Below, piece by piece: positions 32,666 to 39,996 of a stretch of 39,996 nt of DNA. The notes beneath the pieces were generated by a model, which worked only from the letters and a program-made list of their open reading frames with translations, was not told the origin of the DNA and did not search any database. Source of the stretch: CBFDCQ01 sp965603355 (GTDB taxonomy: Bacteria; Hydrogenedentota; CAZGCA01; CBFDCQ01). Position 1 is the first letter of the stretch, and each line of letters opens with the position of its first letter. A program made the position numbers and the translations under genes. The DNA lies in assembly GCA_965603355.1 (NCBI GenBank), contig CBFDCQ010000025.1, positions 1-39,996 on the forward strand, read 5' to 3'.

Positions 32666-33034
32666 ATGGAGACTGAGAGATTTCTGGCGGAACTCAGGCA
32701 ACGCAAGAGGTGTTTGGCCTATACGATCCTCTTACTTGCACTGTGCACGGTCTGCTTGGCGGCGACCCTGGGGCTCGCGATCTGGGCCCAGGGGGTCGTT
32801 TACGAGACGGGGACCCGCGCAGATCGGCTTGCACTTCTCGGAGGACACTACCGGTCTGTAGCGTGGATGTTCGGCCTCGCCACGGGCGCTCTAATAGGGC
32901 AACTCCTGTTCGCCGCCAAAAAGCGCACCTTGACCGACGTTGTGCTTCATTTAGCCGACCGCGTGGAGAAACTCGAAGATGAGCTATCGCACGGTGGAGG
33001 ACTGGATGATACCCAACCGAACGTCGCTACATGA
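32666..33034 (+). CDS. Hypothetical small membrane protein
   Basis: 122 residues. Two hydrophobic stretches: LAYTILLLALCTVCLAATLGLAIWA (17-41) and WMFGLATGALIGQLLFA (67-83), then a charged helix (TLTDVVLHLADRVEKLEDEL) that could form a coiled coil. No family recognised. The ribosome binding site TTGGAGGG precedes ATG 32666. It lies between two cytoplasm- or envelope-related genes with no clear operon partner. Confidence 0.75.
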   Translation: METERFLAELRQRKRCLAYTILLLALCTVCLAATLGLAIWAQGVVYETGTRADRLALLGGHYRSVAWMFGLATGALIGQLLFAAKKRTLTDVVLHLADRVEKLEDELSHGGGLDDTQPNVAT

Positions 33035-33058
33035 AAACTAGCCAAAGCGAGACTGCTC

Positions 33059-33574
33059 ATGGCGAAGAAGAACACAATTGAGAAGTACATCAGACTGGCC
33101 TGCAGGCTCGGGGCGCGTGACGCGAAGGAGATCTCTGCCGGGAGCATAGTCACGGCGCCGTGGGTCAGGGTGAAGTGCCAGTACGGGTGCGGCGGGTACG
33201 GCCAATGCCTTACCTGTCCGCCGTATTCGTTGACGCCTCAAGAGACCGCAGAGATGCTCAAGGATTATCAGACGGCGGTTCTCATACACGGCGATGACCA
33301 CACGGATGTGACCGTTATCGCGGCGAAAGTCGAGCGGAGGGCCTTTCTTGACGGGTACTACAAGGCGTTCGCAATGGGGTCCGGCCCGTGCAGGTTGTGT
33401 GACGAGTGCAACCTCGAGGATGAGGAGTGCCTGAACCCGGAAGACGCGCGACCCGCTATGGAAGCCTGCGGTATCGACGTGTTCCAGACGGTGCGCAACA
33501 ACGGTTTCCCAATCGAGGTGGCAAAGAACCGCACCTGCGAGCAGAACTACTACGGCGTCGTACTGATCGAGTAA
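33059..33574 (+). CDS. DUF2284-family cysteine-rich metal-binding protein
   Basis: 171 residues. The Cys-rich core VKCQYGCGGYGQCLTCPPYS is the hallmark of DUF2284, followed by GSGPCRLCDECNLEDEECLNPEDARPAME in segments and a terminal NRTCEQNYYGVVLI. Likely binds a metal or iron-sulfur centre; function not established. It follows the small membrane gene by 24 bases, with only a weak ribosome site. Confidence 0.87.
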   Translation: MAKKNTIEKYIRLACRLGARDAKEISAGSIVTAPWVRVKCQYGCGGYGQCLTCPPYSLTPQETAEMLKDYQTAVLIHGDDHTDVTVIAAKVERRAFLDGYYKAFAMGSGPCRLCDECNLEDEECLNPEDARPAMEACGIDVFQTVRNNGFPIEVAKNRTCEQNYYGVVLIE

Positions 33575-33618
33575 CAGGGAGCGCGCCAGTCTCTAATGAA
33601 TAGGGGGAATAGGATACC

Positions 33619-34560
33619 ATGCATCTTAGAAACACAACCAGACTGACAACCTTCCTGCTGATCTCAACACTCTTTTTTGCATCGTGCCAATCGTTCCACC
33701 CGCAGGAGGAGCACAACCGAGTTCTGCTCATCGGGATCGACGGTGTCCGGGTGGACGGATTAAAGGTCGCGGACACGCCGAACATCGATGCGCTCGTGTC
33801 AAACGGCGCATACACGTGGGATGCTTACACCGGTGGCGAACTGGGCAAGGAGACGCAGCAGCTAACCGTGAGCGGACCGAGCTGGAGCAGCATACTGACC
33901 GGCGTATGGGTGAACAAGCATCGGGTGTGGAACAACAGTTTCGCAGATCCCAACTTCGACGAATATCCCCACTTCTTCAAACGCATACGCGAGAAGCGTC
34001 CCGAGGCTTACCTTTCATCCATTGTCTCCTGGGACACCATGAACGAGCTGATCCCCAGTGGCGCCGACTATAAGGCAATCGGAAACGACGAGGAAGTTGC
34101 GGAAAAGGCGGTCGAGCATCTTGCCACGGCGGACCCGGACGTCTTGGTCGTGTACTTTGGCGATGTAGACCACGCCGGGCACGAATGGGAGTTCTCCCCA
34201 TCAGTTCCCGAGTATACGGCAGCCATCTCCAAGGTTGACGGGTACGCCGGTGCCGTATTGAACGCGGTCAAGAAAAGACCAACTTACGGTAACGAGAATT
34301 GGCTCACGATCGTGGTCACCGACCACGGCGGAATTGGCACGGAGCACGGCGGGCAGCAGCCGGAAGTCCGCACGGTCTTCATAATTGTCAGCGGCAAGAG
34401 CGCCAAACGCGGAGAAATCAGTCCCGGCCCAGGCATTGTCGCCGTCCCACCAACTGTCATGCAGCATCTCGGCATAGAAGTGGAACCCGAATGGAAATGG
34501 GAAGCGGACGCGTTCGGACTGAACATCGAGGTTACAACACAACCGGACGATAAGAAATAG
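33619..34560 (+). CDS. Alkaline-phosphatase-superfamily phosphodiesterase-like lipoprotein
   Basis: 313 residues. Signal MHLRNTTRLTTFLLIST then LFFASC with a likely lipidated Cys23. Superfamily metal sites: Asp in IGIDGVRVDGL, nucleophile region LTVSGPSWSSILTG (Ser where many relatives have Thr), GDVDHAGHEWEF and VVTDHGGIGTEHGG. It resembles type I phosphodiesterase/nucleotide pyrophosphatases, acting on phosphodiesters in the envelope space. Substrate uncertain. A TATGCC / GGCATA hairpin without a T-tract lies 24 bases after the stop (34584-34602). Confidence 0.87.
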   Translation: MHLRNTTRLTTFLLISTLFFASCQSFHPQEEHNRVLLIGIDGVRVDGLKVADTPNIDALVSNGAYTWDAYTGGELGKETQQLTVSGPSWSSILTGVWVNKHRVWNNSFADPNFDEYPHFFKRIREKRPEAYLSSIVSWDTMNELIPSGADYKAIGNDEEVAEKAVEHLATADPDVLVVYFGDVDHAGHEWEFSPSVPEYTAAISKVDGYAGAVLNAVKKRPTYGNENWLTIVVTDHGGIGTEHGGQQPEVRTVFIIVSGKSAKRGEISPGPGIVAVPPTVMQHLGIEVEPEWKWEADAFGLNIEVTTQPDDKK

Positions 34561-34672
34561 CCCGCTCATCGTACAGCAACCTGTATGCCAACTCTAGGCA
34601 TATAGCCCGCCGAACACTTTGAACCCAACCACACCTTTCGTCGTATTACCAGTAGGAGGAACATATCAGACA

Positions 34673-35872
34673 ATGCGGATCCCTGTCTCGAGAAGAACGA
34701 TTCTGTTGGCGGCGGGTCTGATCGCGGTGGCGGCGCTGGTTATCCTCTTCGAGGATCGTCTAATAGACCTTTTGGAGAGGGCGATTCTGGGCAGGGTGCC
34801 AGCCGCCGAACCGGCTCAGGAGCTGTTCCCGGACTTCTCGAAGCTGCCGCGACCGGCGGACATCCTGGTTGAAAGTTGGGATAGGATGCGCTGGATTGAG
34901 ATCAAGGGTGCCGGTCCGAACGGTGGGGATCTGCGTGCGTTCCAACTTGGCGCGAATTCGGCGAAGTACCTGTCTAACCCGGCGGTTGGCGACGTGCGGT
35001 TCATACACAATGTCAAGAATGCCGGACCGGGCACTCTCGAGTATCTCAAACTCTACGCGCTCTGTCCCTCGGATCTCGACCGGCAGGAGATCATCGACCT
35101 GACGTTCTCGCCCGGCGGCGAGCAACTCATCGAGGATAACCGAGGCCAGCCGGTCGTCGCGTACGAGTTCGAGGATGTTGCACCCGAAACCACCGTGGAG
35201 ACTGTCTGGCGCGCACGTGTCCGCACGTGGGATCTCTACTACAACATCGCCCCCGGCGACGTCGGGTCGCTGAGTGAAGTACCGCAAAAGATCGCATCGG
35301 AGTTCCTGGCCGACGAAGATATCCTGCAGATCGGGCATCCAACGATAACGAAAGCGCGGGGCGATGCCCTCGATGGTGAGACGGACCCTCTGATCATGGC
35401 CCGCCGCATCTTCGACTGGGTGCGTGACAATGTGGAATACGAGATCGGCGGCGGTTGGGACGATGCGGTAACGGTCATTGAGCGCGGAAGCGGTAGTTGC
35501 TCCGAATACGCGTTCGTCTTCACGGCGCTGTGCCGGTCGGCGGGTTTGCCGGCACGATGGACCGGCGCGCTGGTGCGCGGTGGACCGGCCAGCGGGCCCG
35601 GGCCGTACCGGGACTACTCGCATCACCGCTGGGTAGAGGTCTACCTCCCGCGAATCGGATGGGTACACTGCGACGCGGCAGGAGGAACCTGGGGGTACAT
35701 TCCCAACGGCTACCTGATAATCTCCCAGACGTCCGGCCCTTCCGACCGGATGGGTTTGGACTATGACGCCTCGTGCGAATGGAGCTTCGGCGACGCATCC
35801 GGAAAGGTCACTAGAGAGCGGTACGCCATGTGGCATTCCCATCCAGACAGTCTCTACATAGAAGAGGAGTAG
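34673..35872 (+). CDS. Membrane-anchored transglutaminase-like protein
   Basis: 399 residues. An N-terminal anchor (TILLAAGLIAVAALVILF) is followed by a beta-rich middle and a C-terminal transglutaminase-like core with the Cys-His-Asp triad: Cys276 (ERGSGSCSEYAFVFT), His318 (YSHHRWVEVYLPRIGWV) and Asp334 (HCDAAGG). It may be a cysteine peptidase or crosslinking enzyme in the envelope. ATG 34673; an AGGAGGA site lies about 12 bases upstream, a longer than ideal spacing. Its TAG stop is provided by the GTAGGGG edge of a hairpin repeat. Confidence 0.88.
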   Translation: MRIPVSRRTILLAAGLIAVAALVILFEDRLIDLLERAILGRVPAAEPAQELFPDFSKLPRPADILVESWDRMRWIEIKGAGPNGGDLRAFQLGANSAKYLSNPAVGDVRFIHNVKNAGPGTLEYLKLYALCPSDLDRQEIIDLTFSPGGEQLIEDNRGQPVVAYEFEDVAPETTVETVWRARVRTWDLYYNIAPGDVGSLSEVPQKIASEFLADEDILQIGHPTITKARGDALDGETDPLIMARRIFDWVRDNVEYEIGGGWDDAVTVIERGSGSCSEYAFVFTALCRSAGLPARWTGALVRGGPASGPGPYRDYSHHRWVEVYLPRIGWVHCDAAGGTWGYIPNGYLIISQTSGPSDRMGLDYDASCEWSFGDASGKVTRERYAMWHSHPDSLYIEEE

Positions 35873-35896
35873 GGGCGGTTCGCGAACCGCCCTTAC
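35869..35896 (+). repeat. Hairpin repeat at the transglutaminase stop codon
   Basis: Perfect 20-base palindrome GGGCGGTTCGCGAACCGCCC (35873-35892) with GTAGG before it and TTAC after it. Nearly identical to the one in the PIN gene tail (10562-10581). The gene's stop TAG (35870-35872) is part of the left edge. Confidence 0.85.
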
Positions 35897-35914
35897 AGCG
35901 ATAACCAGTACTGT

Positions 35915-35952
35915 CGTCATCGCGAGCGAGCGAAGAGAGCGCGGCAATCTCG
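35915..35952 (+). repeat. CGTCATCGCGAGCGAGCGAAG-type dispersed repeat, half copy
   Basis: A half-element word, GTCATCGCGAGCGAGCGAAG followed by a tail ending GGCAATCTCG, resembling the GTCATTCTGAGC-AAAGCGAAG arm inside the MITE-like element at 28198. No matching inverted arm is found nearby, so it is probably a fragment. Confidence 0.5.
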
Positions 35953-35996
35953 GTTTGCTCTGCGGATTGTACCGGTTAAAGGATACTGCGCTGATC

Positions 35997-37298
35997 TCAG
36001 GTCCGTCCGATGCCGTAGTAGGTGAAACCGACCTCCTTGACGGTTTTCGGATTGTAGATATTTCTGCCGTCGAATATGACGTGCCCTCGCATCAGGCCGG
36101 CCATTCTCTTGAGGTCGGGTCGGCGAAACTCGTTCCATTCGGTGGCGACCACAAGAGCGTCAGCGTCCTTGAGGGCATCGTAGTTCCGCGTGACCAACTC
36201 GATCCTGTCACCGAGCATTCTTATCGCCATTTCCTCCGCGACCGGATCGTAAGCGCGCACGGCGGCGCCGCGTTCGAGAAGACCTTCTATTATCGCAAGC
36301 GACGGCGCTTCGCGCATGTCGTCCGTGCGCGGTTTGAACGATAATCCCCAAAGGGCAAAGAGCTTTCCCTCAACATCCCCGTCGAAATGCGCGAGGATCT
36401 TGTCAAGCAGTACTATTTTCTGCCGCTCGTTCACGGCATATGCCGCCTCAAGGATGCCGAACCCGCACCCGGCTTCCGCAGCGGTGCGGATCACCGCTCT
36501 AACGTCCTTCGGCAGACAGGAACCGCCAAATCCTATCCCGGGGAACAGGAATGCGTACCCTATGCGCGAATCCGTTCCCATTCCCTCGCGCACGTTGTCA
36601 ACGTCCGCCTCCACCTTCTCGCACAGGTTGGCAAGCTCGTTGATGAACGAGATGCGCGTCGCCAGCATAGCGTTGCAGGCGTACTTGGTCAGTTCGGCGC
36701 TGCGCACGTCCATGACGATGATCGGGCGACCTGTGCGGACGAACGGCCCGTACATCTCCTTCAAGATCTCCGCGACGCGCACGTCGTCCGTCCCGACAAT
36801 TATGCGGTCCGGTTTCAAGAAATCGTCCACCGCCGCGCCCTCCTTCAGAAACTCCGGGTTGGACGCCACGTCGAACTGCTCGCTCGTCTCGGCGGCGACG
36901 ATCTCGCGAATCTTGTCGGCGGTCCCGACCGGCACGGTGCTCTTGGTAACGATGATTCTATACCCGTTCATCGCGCGACCGATCTCGCGAGCTACGTCGA
37001 GCACGCCGCTCACGTCCGCCCCGCCGGAATCGTCCGAGGGAGTGCCGACCGCTATGAACACGATCAGCGATTTCGCAACAGCTTCACGCAGGTCAGTGGT
37101 GAACGCCAGCCGCTCTTCCTCCATGTTGCGCCGCAGAAGTTCCTCGAGCCCCGGCTCGTATATCGGCGGCTTCCCGCCACGCAACATTTCAATCTTGGAC
37201 TCATCCGAATCTGCGCACACTACGTCATGGCCGGTTTCCGCTAAACATGTACCGACAACCAGACCAACATAACCCGTTCCTATCACGGCGACATTCAA
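35997..37298 (-). CDS. ugd: UDP-glucose 6-dehydrogenase
   Basis: 433 residues; oxidises UDP-glucose to UDP-glucuronate with NAD+, feeding capsule or exopolysaccharide synthesis. N-terminal Rossmann motif VIGTGYVGLVVGTCLAETGH; FIAVGTPSDD; TKSTVPVGTADKI; SNPEFLKEGAAVDDF; catalytic Cys261 in GFGGSCLPKDVRA; C-terminal LWGLSFKPRTDDMREAPS. The start codon is TTG at 37298 with AAAGGAG 6 bases upstream; no ATG fits. A glycosyltransferase lies nearby, but not adjacent. Confidence 0.96.
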   Translation of the reverse strand: MNVAVIGTGYVGLVVGTCLAETGHDVVCADSDESKIEMLRGGKPPIYEPGLEELLRRNMEEERLAFTTDLREAVAKSLIVFIAVGTPSDDSGGADVSGVLDVAREIGRAMNGYRIIVTKSTVPVGTADKIREIVAAETSEQFDVASNPEFLKEGAAVDDFLKPDRIIVGTDDVRVAEILKEMYGPFVRTGRPIIVMDVRSAELTKYACNAMLATRISFINELANLCEKVEADVDNVREGMGTDSRIGYAFLFPGIGFGGSCLPKDVRAVIRTAAEAGCGFGILEAAYAVNERQKIVLLDKILAHFDGDVEGKLFALWGLSFKPRTDDMREAPSLAIIEGLLERGAAVRAYDPVAEEMAIRMLGDRIELVTRNYDALKDADALVVATEWNEFRRPDLKRMAGLMRGHVIFDGRNIYNPKTVKEVGFTYYGIGRT

Positions 37299-37579
37299 TG
37301 TCTACTCCTTTCAGTTCCAGTTGCACCTTTCACACAGATTCACTCTCGCATCCTCTCTGCAGAAAACAGGTGCGCTTTTCGCCAGAATCTGGTATAATAT
37401 ATTTTGCTATTTGTCTGGAATCCCGTTTTTTCAGATACAGTAATCGGTGCTCTGGCAAATATTTAAGCACAGTTTTTACTCCAAGTCAAGAGTGCTTGAA
37501 GGTGCGGTGTTTCAGAACGTACTGCCAGATAAGGGGATAGGGGTATCTGACGCGATGCCGCTGCCTCGAAAAATTGTTC

Positions 37580-37609
37580 TTGACAAATTAATATATACGG
37601 GTGTATAAT
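37580..37609 (+). promoter_or_regulatory. Consensus sigma-70 promoter of the Gly/Met-rich gene
   Basis: TTGACA (37580-37585), an 18-base spacer and TATAAT (37604-37609), about 88 bases before ATG 37697. The -10 overlaps a partial palindrome (TATAC-GG-GTGTATA), a possible operator. In the rest of the 398-base gap (37299-37696) I see a second isolated TGGTATAAT extended -10 at 37390 and a CAGATA / TATCTG pair (37526-37549), but no gene. Confidence 0.8.
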
Positions 37610-37696
37610 ATACGGTGCAGTAGGAAGGAGCGAGCAGCTGTTAGCTTGGTCGGCTGCAAACTTGAGTTTACGTGACGATTACAGGAGGATTTGATA

Positions 37697-38575
37697 ATGA
37701 CAAGGACACTGATATCGATTGTAACGCTCTGCGCGATGGTTTTCGTATCGCAGATTGCCCTGGCGGATGCTCCGCCGGCTGAGACCCGTGAAGGCCCCGC
37801 GAGTAGTGCTGCCGAGTGGGATGTCGTTGTGCTGAAAAGCGGCGGTCGCATTGAAGGACTGATCGTGAAGGAAGATGGGAGGCAGGCGGTTGTCGAGCGT
37901 CCTTCGGCAGCGAAGGACCGGTTCTACACTGCATCCATCAACAAGAACGACATTGCCAAGATTATGAGGCTACCGGCCAAGGTGCGGACCGCTCGCCAAG
38001 AGCTAAGAGCAGAACGAATGAGCCGAGAGCTGGCAGCTCGTCAGGAAAGAGATGCCGCGCTCGCTCAAGCGCAGGAAAAAGCCCTGGCATCACCCGCTCC
38101 AACTGAGAGCCGCGGTTACCTGCCGGATGACACTGACGACCCATACGGCGCAGGTGGCGGCGCCATGATGGGCGGCGGTATGATGGGCGGCATGGGTGGC
38201 ATGGGCGGCATGCGCGGCGGATACGGCGGCATGGGCGGCGGCATGGGCGGCATGGGTGGTATGCGCGGTGGCATGGGTGGCATGGGTGGCATGGGCGGCA
38301 TGGGCGGCATGCGCGGCGGTATGATGGGCGGCGGTATGATGGGCGGCATGGGCGGCATGATGGGCGGTGGGACTTTCAGCAACATCATGCAGCTTTTCAT
38401 GCCGGTGAACCATGCTCTGGTCGGCGAAGTGGAGCCGGTCATCGGTCTCACCGGACGAATCGGCAGGAATCAGAACCAGCGCGGCGGCGCCGTGGGCGGC
38501 GCGGCGGCCGGCGGCCGTGGCGGATTCGGTGGCGGCATGGGCGGTTTCGGTGGCCGTGGCGGCCGGAGGCGTTAG
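37697..38575 (+). CDS. Secreted protein with Gly/Met-rich low-complexity tract
   Basis: 292 residues. Signal peptide MTRTLISIVTLCAMVFVSQI with ALADA cleavage site; then a small beta-rich domain about 38-95 (WDVVVLKSGGRIEGLIVKED to DIAKIMRLP), similar in look to short 'SGGRIEG' beta motifs; a charged helix (95-130, alternating Ala/Glu/Arg); then from about residue 150 a run of GGM and GGMGGMR units to about 230; a hydrophobic patch (FSNIMQLFMPVNHALVGEV); and an RGG-rich end. ATG 37697 follows AGGAGG by 8 bases and a consensus promoter. Function unknown; the Met-rich tract could bind metal or be disordered. Confidence 0.8.
   Translation: MTRTLISIVTLCAMVFVSQIALADAPPAETREGPASSAAEWDVVVLKSGGRIEGLIVKEDGRQAVVERPSAAKDRFYTASINKNDIAKIMRLPAKVRTARQELRAERMSRELAARQERDAALAQAQEKALASPAPTESRGYLPDDTDDPYGAGGGAMMGGGMMGGMGGMGGMRGGYGGMGGGMGGMGGMRGGMGGMGGMGGMGGMRGGMMGGGMMGGMGGMMGGGTFSNIMQLFMPVNHALVGEVEPVIGLTGRIGRNQNQRGGAVGGAAAGGRGGFGGGMGGFGGRGGRRR
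38157..38372 (+). repeat. GGCATGGGT-type codon repeat coding for (GGM)n
   Basis: Variable tandem array of 9-base units near GGCATGGGC/GGCATGGGT encoding Gly-Gly-Met with interspersed Arg or Tyr. Copies differ mainly at third positions (C/T), so the amino-acid pattern appears conserved while the DNA drifts. Prone to length change by slippage. Confidence 0.85.
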
Positions 38576-38580
38576 ACGCC

Positions 38581-38602
38581 CTCCGTGGTCTCTGTGGCAG
38601 AC
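38581..38602 (+). repeat. CTCTGTGGCAG-type dispersed repeat
   Basis: CTCCGTGGTCTCTGTGGCAG, reverse orientation of the CCACAGAG word at 21583-21613. It lies in the 58-base gap between two convergent genes. Confidence 0.45.
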
Positions 38603-38633
38603 GCAGCGTTTCGGTTTACCTGTCCTTCGATCC

Positions 38634-39996
38634 CTATTGATGCGTACCTGAACCCTCAGTGGATGCGTTAAGGACTTTCTCTGCAGCATCGATCTGGGCA
38701 AGATAAGCTTTGGCGGTCTCGTTGGTCAGATCGATGGAGAGCGCCCGCTCGGCGGCGTCCCTGGCCTCCTCGAGGCGGTCTTCCTCAAAGCTAAGTCGTG
38801 CCCGAAGCAGCCACGGTTCCGGCATTTCGGGAGCTTCCTCGAACCAATAACCTGCAAGGGTGTTCGCCTGCTCGCGTTCGCCGGACGCGAGCAGACACTC
38901 GACGAAGTTCGCGCAGGCGAGCGTTTGCCATCCGCCGGGCGTCGCAAGGGCTTTTTCAAAACACTGGCGCGCCTCGGCTACGTTCCCGTCGTGATAATGG
39001 AGCACGCCCAGATCGCTCCAACCCCCCGCGTGGTCCGGTCGCTCGTTCAGGTGGGTGGTGAGCAGTCTGATGGCAACTGAGAGGTCGCCTGACTCAGTAG
39101 CTTCGAGTGCCTCCACGTATGTCGGAGACTGTTCCGGGTCCTCCGAGGATCGTTCACCGTCGAGTCCCGCTTCCGACGCAGCGGCCGTCGGCCCTCGAAT
39201 CTCGCCGGAGGCAGGTTTCCGACCCGTCAGGAGTTCCGAGAGAAGCGTTTCGAGTCGTTCGCGCATCCGGGTCGAACCCCACCGTTCTTCGAGCAACTGT
39301 TTCCCGGCGTTTGACAGGCGATCCCACAGCGCCTCGTCCTCCATCAACCGGCACACGGCGTCCGCAAACTCCGTCGGCGTATCCGCCACCAACGCGTGAA
39401 CGCCGTTCACAATACCGATCCCTTCGGCGCCGACCGACGTCGTGACCACGGGCAGGCCGTACGCGAGCGCTTCACTGATCTTGCCTTTCATACCCGAACC
39501 GTACCTCAACGGTGCGATGGAGACCAGCGCACGGTCCAAATATGGGGCGGTCTCGGGTACCCACCCCAGAATGTTGATGTGCGGACCGGCAAGAGCCTTG
39601 ATTTCATCAGTCGGCTCCTGGCCAACGATGCAAACGTCTGCGTCAGAATGGCGTCCGGTTATCAGAGGATAGACCTCGTTTACAAACCAGCGCACTGCGT
39701 CCACGTTCGGTTCGTGAAAAAAGCCGCCGACAAATATCAGTCCGTGTCGGTCTCGACGGCCGGGGGTGGCGGGCACCGGGTCCTGGACCAGGGGGAGAAG
39801 AGACACCGGCATTTGCGGTAAATCTAAAGACAGGCGCTGCACTTCCACATCCGTAACGACGCCTACGCCGTCCGCGCACGCGTATGTCGTGAGCTCCATG
39901 ACGCGTGTCGCATAGGCCCGCATCGTCCTCTGCCGGTCGCCCGCGACGCGCGCGGCGCGCGCCTCTCTGATATAATGCAGGTCTACGGAATCAACG
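38634..39996 (-). CDS. Glycosyltransferase (GT-B, GT4-like) fused to TPR repeats, truncated by window edge
   Basis: The gene runs leftward; its 5' end lies outside the window. From base 39995 the frame reads VDSVDLHYIREARAARVAGD then the helix RTMRAYATRVMELTTYA, matching the middle of GT4-type enzymes that open with 'VDSVDLH'. Then GLIFVGGFFHEPNVDAVRWF, the NDP-sugar site region VPETAPYLDRALVSIAPLRY-GSGMKGKISEALAYG, and about residues 300-420 (counted from 39923) three TPR units (AGGWSDLGVLHYHDGNVAEA and similar). It probably transfers a sugar to a surface polymer. An ATG at 39923 is internal. Stop at 38634. Confidence 0.88.
   Translation of the reverse strand, partial: VDSVDLHYIREARAARVAGDRQRTMRAYATRVMELTTYACADGVGVVTDVEVQRLSLDLPQMPVSLLPLVQDPVPATPGRRDRHGLIFVGGFFHEPNVDAVRWFVNEVYPLITGRHSDADVCIVGQEPTDEIKALAGPHINILGWVPETAPYLDRALVSIAPLRYGSGMKGKISEALAYGLPVVTTSVGAEGIGIVNGVHALVADTPTEFADAVCRLMEDEALWDRLSNAGKQLLEERWGSTRMRERLETLLSELLTGRKPASGEIRGPTAAASEAGLDGERSSEDPEQSPTYVEALEATESGDLSVAIRLLTTHLNERPDHAGGWSDLGVLHYHDGNVAEARQCFEKALATPGGWQTLACANFVECLLASGEREQANTLAGYWFEEAPEMPEPWLLRARLSFEEDRLEEARDAAERALSIDLTNETAKAYLAQIDAAEKVLNASTEGSGTHQ

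Noticed and set aside
34584..34602. TATGCC / GGCATA hairpin as a terminator
   Set aside because: Short stem with no T-tract; cannot be called a terminator from sequence.
38090..38701. His/Ala-rich minus-strand frame opposite the Gly/Met gene
   Set aside because: Produced by reading the GGCATG repeats backwards; the plus-strand frame has promoter, RBS and signal peptide.
1..39996. tRNA or rRNA genes
   Set aside because: I looked for cloverleaf and rRNA landmarks by eye and saw none; a tRNAscan or Infernal run would be decisive.

Overview
This is a chromosomal window from a bacterium of moderately high GC content. It opens in a conserved translation/SRP operon (ffh-rpsP-khpA-rimM-trmD-rplS) and moves into a mosaic accessory region. 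A prepilin-like protein with the DUF1559-type 'MDGH' ending, three DUF1080 domains, a GH127 enzyme, a transglutaminase-like protein and many signal peptides or lipoproteins point to the PVC superphylum (Lentisphaerae/Planctomycetes/Verrucomicrobia) or a nearby candidate phylum such as Hydrogenedentes or Sumerlaeota. That placement is inference; no rRNA gene was seen.

Layout. 1-3636: translation operon on the plus strand, with ffh cut by the left edge. 3839-7858: a TPR lipoprotein convergent with galT, then a perfect parS-like palindrome beside rsmG. 8017-13813: a DNA-damage cluster of lexA (with a consensus promoter), dinB, a PIN-domain gene and an error-prone dnaE2; small hairpin repeats lie between the genes and, in frame, inside dnaE2. 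13928-15066: a prepilin-like gene, then a decayed second copy of the dnaE2 3' end. 15142-19630: the remains of an integron. A 28-codon fragment of an integron integrase C-terminus is followed by an attI-like region with direct repeats and a GTTAGCC core, then three attC sites. These delimit cassettes carrying a small membrane protein, a GH127 glycosidase plus a membrane protein, and an alpha/beta-hydrolase. The integrase fragment points the same way as the cassettes.

19675-29359: a DUF1080 lipoprotein, a D-serine dehydratase/D-threonine aldolase-like enzyme, a 36-residue lysine-rich microprotein, a TerB-trypsin fusion, a methyltransferase, a secreted protein of three 7-repeat (propeller-like) modules, a MITE-like element and two small membrane or lipoprotein genes. 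29375-31292: a Tat-exported amidase flanked on both sides by remnants of a second copy of the propeller-like gene. 31376-38575: a tandem DUF1080 protein, a small membrane protein, a DUF2284 protein, a phosphodiesterase-like lipoprotein, a transglutaminase-like protein, UDP-glucose dehydrogenase (ugd), and a Gly/Met-rich secreted protein with a consensus promoter. 38634-39996: a glycosyltransferase-TPR fusion that runs off the right edge.

How the parts relate. The left third is housekeeping and DNA repair. The middle was built by integron-type recombination, segmental duplication and small-repeat insertion, and is rich in exported proteins likely to act on carbohydrates. The right part mixes envelope and sugar-nucleotide functions. 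The strongest unusual items are the integron remnant with same-direction integrase, the coding hairpins in dnaE2, the two duplicated-remnant scars, and the 21-repeat protein.
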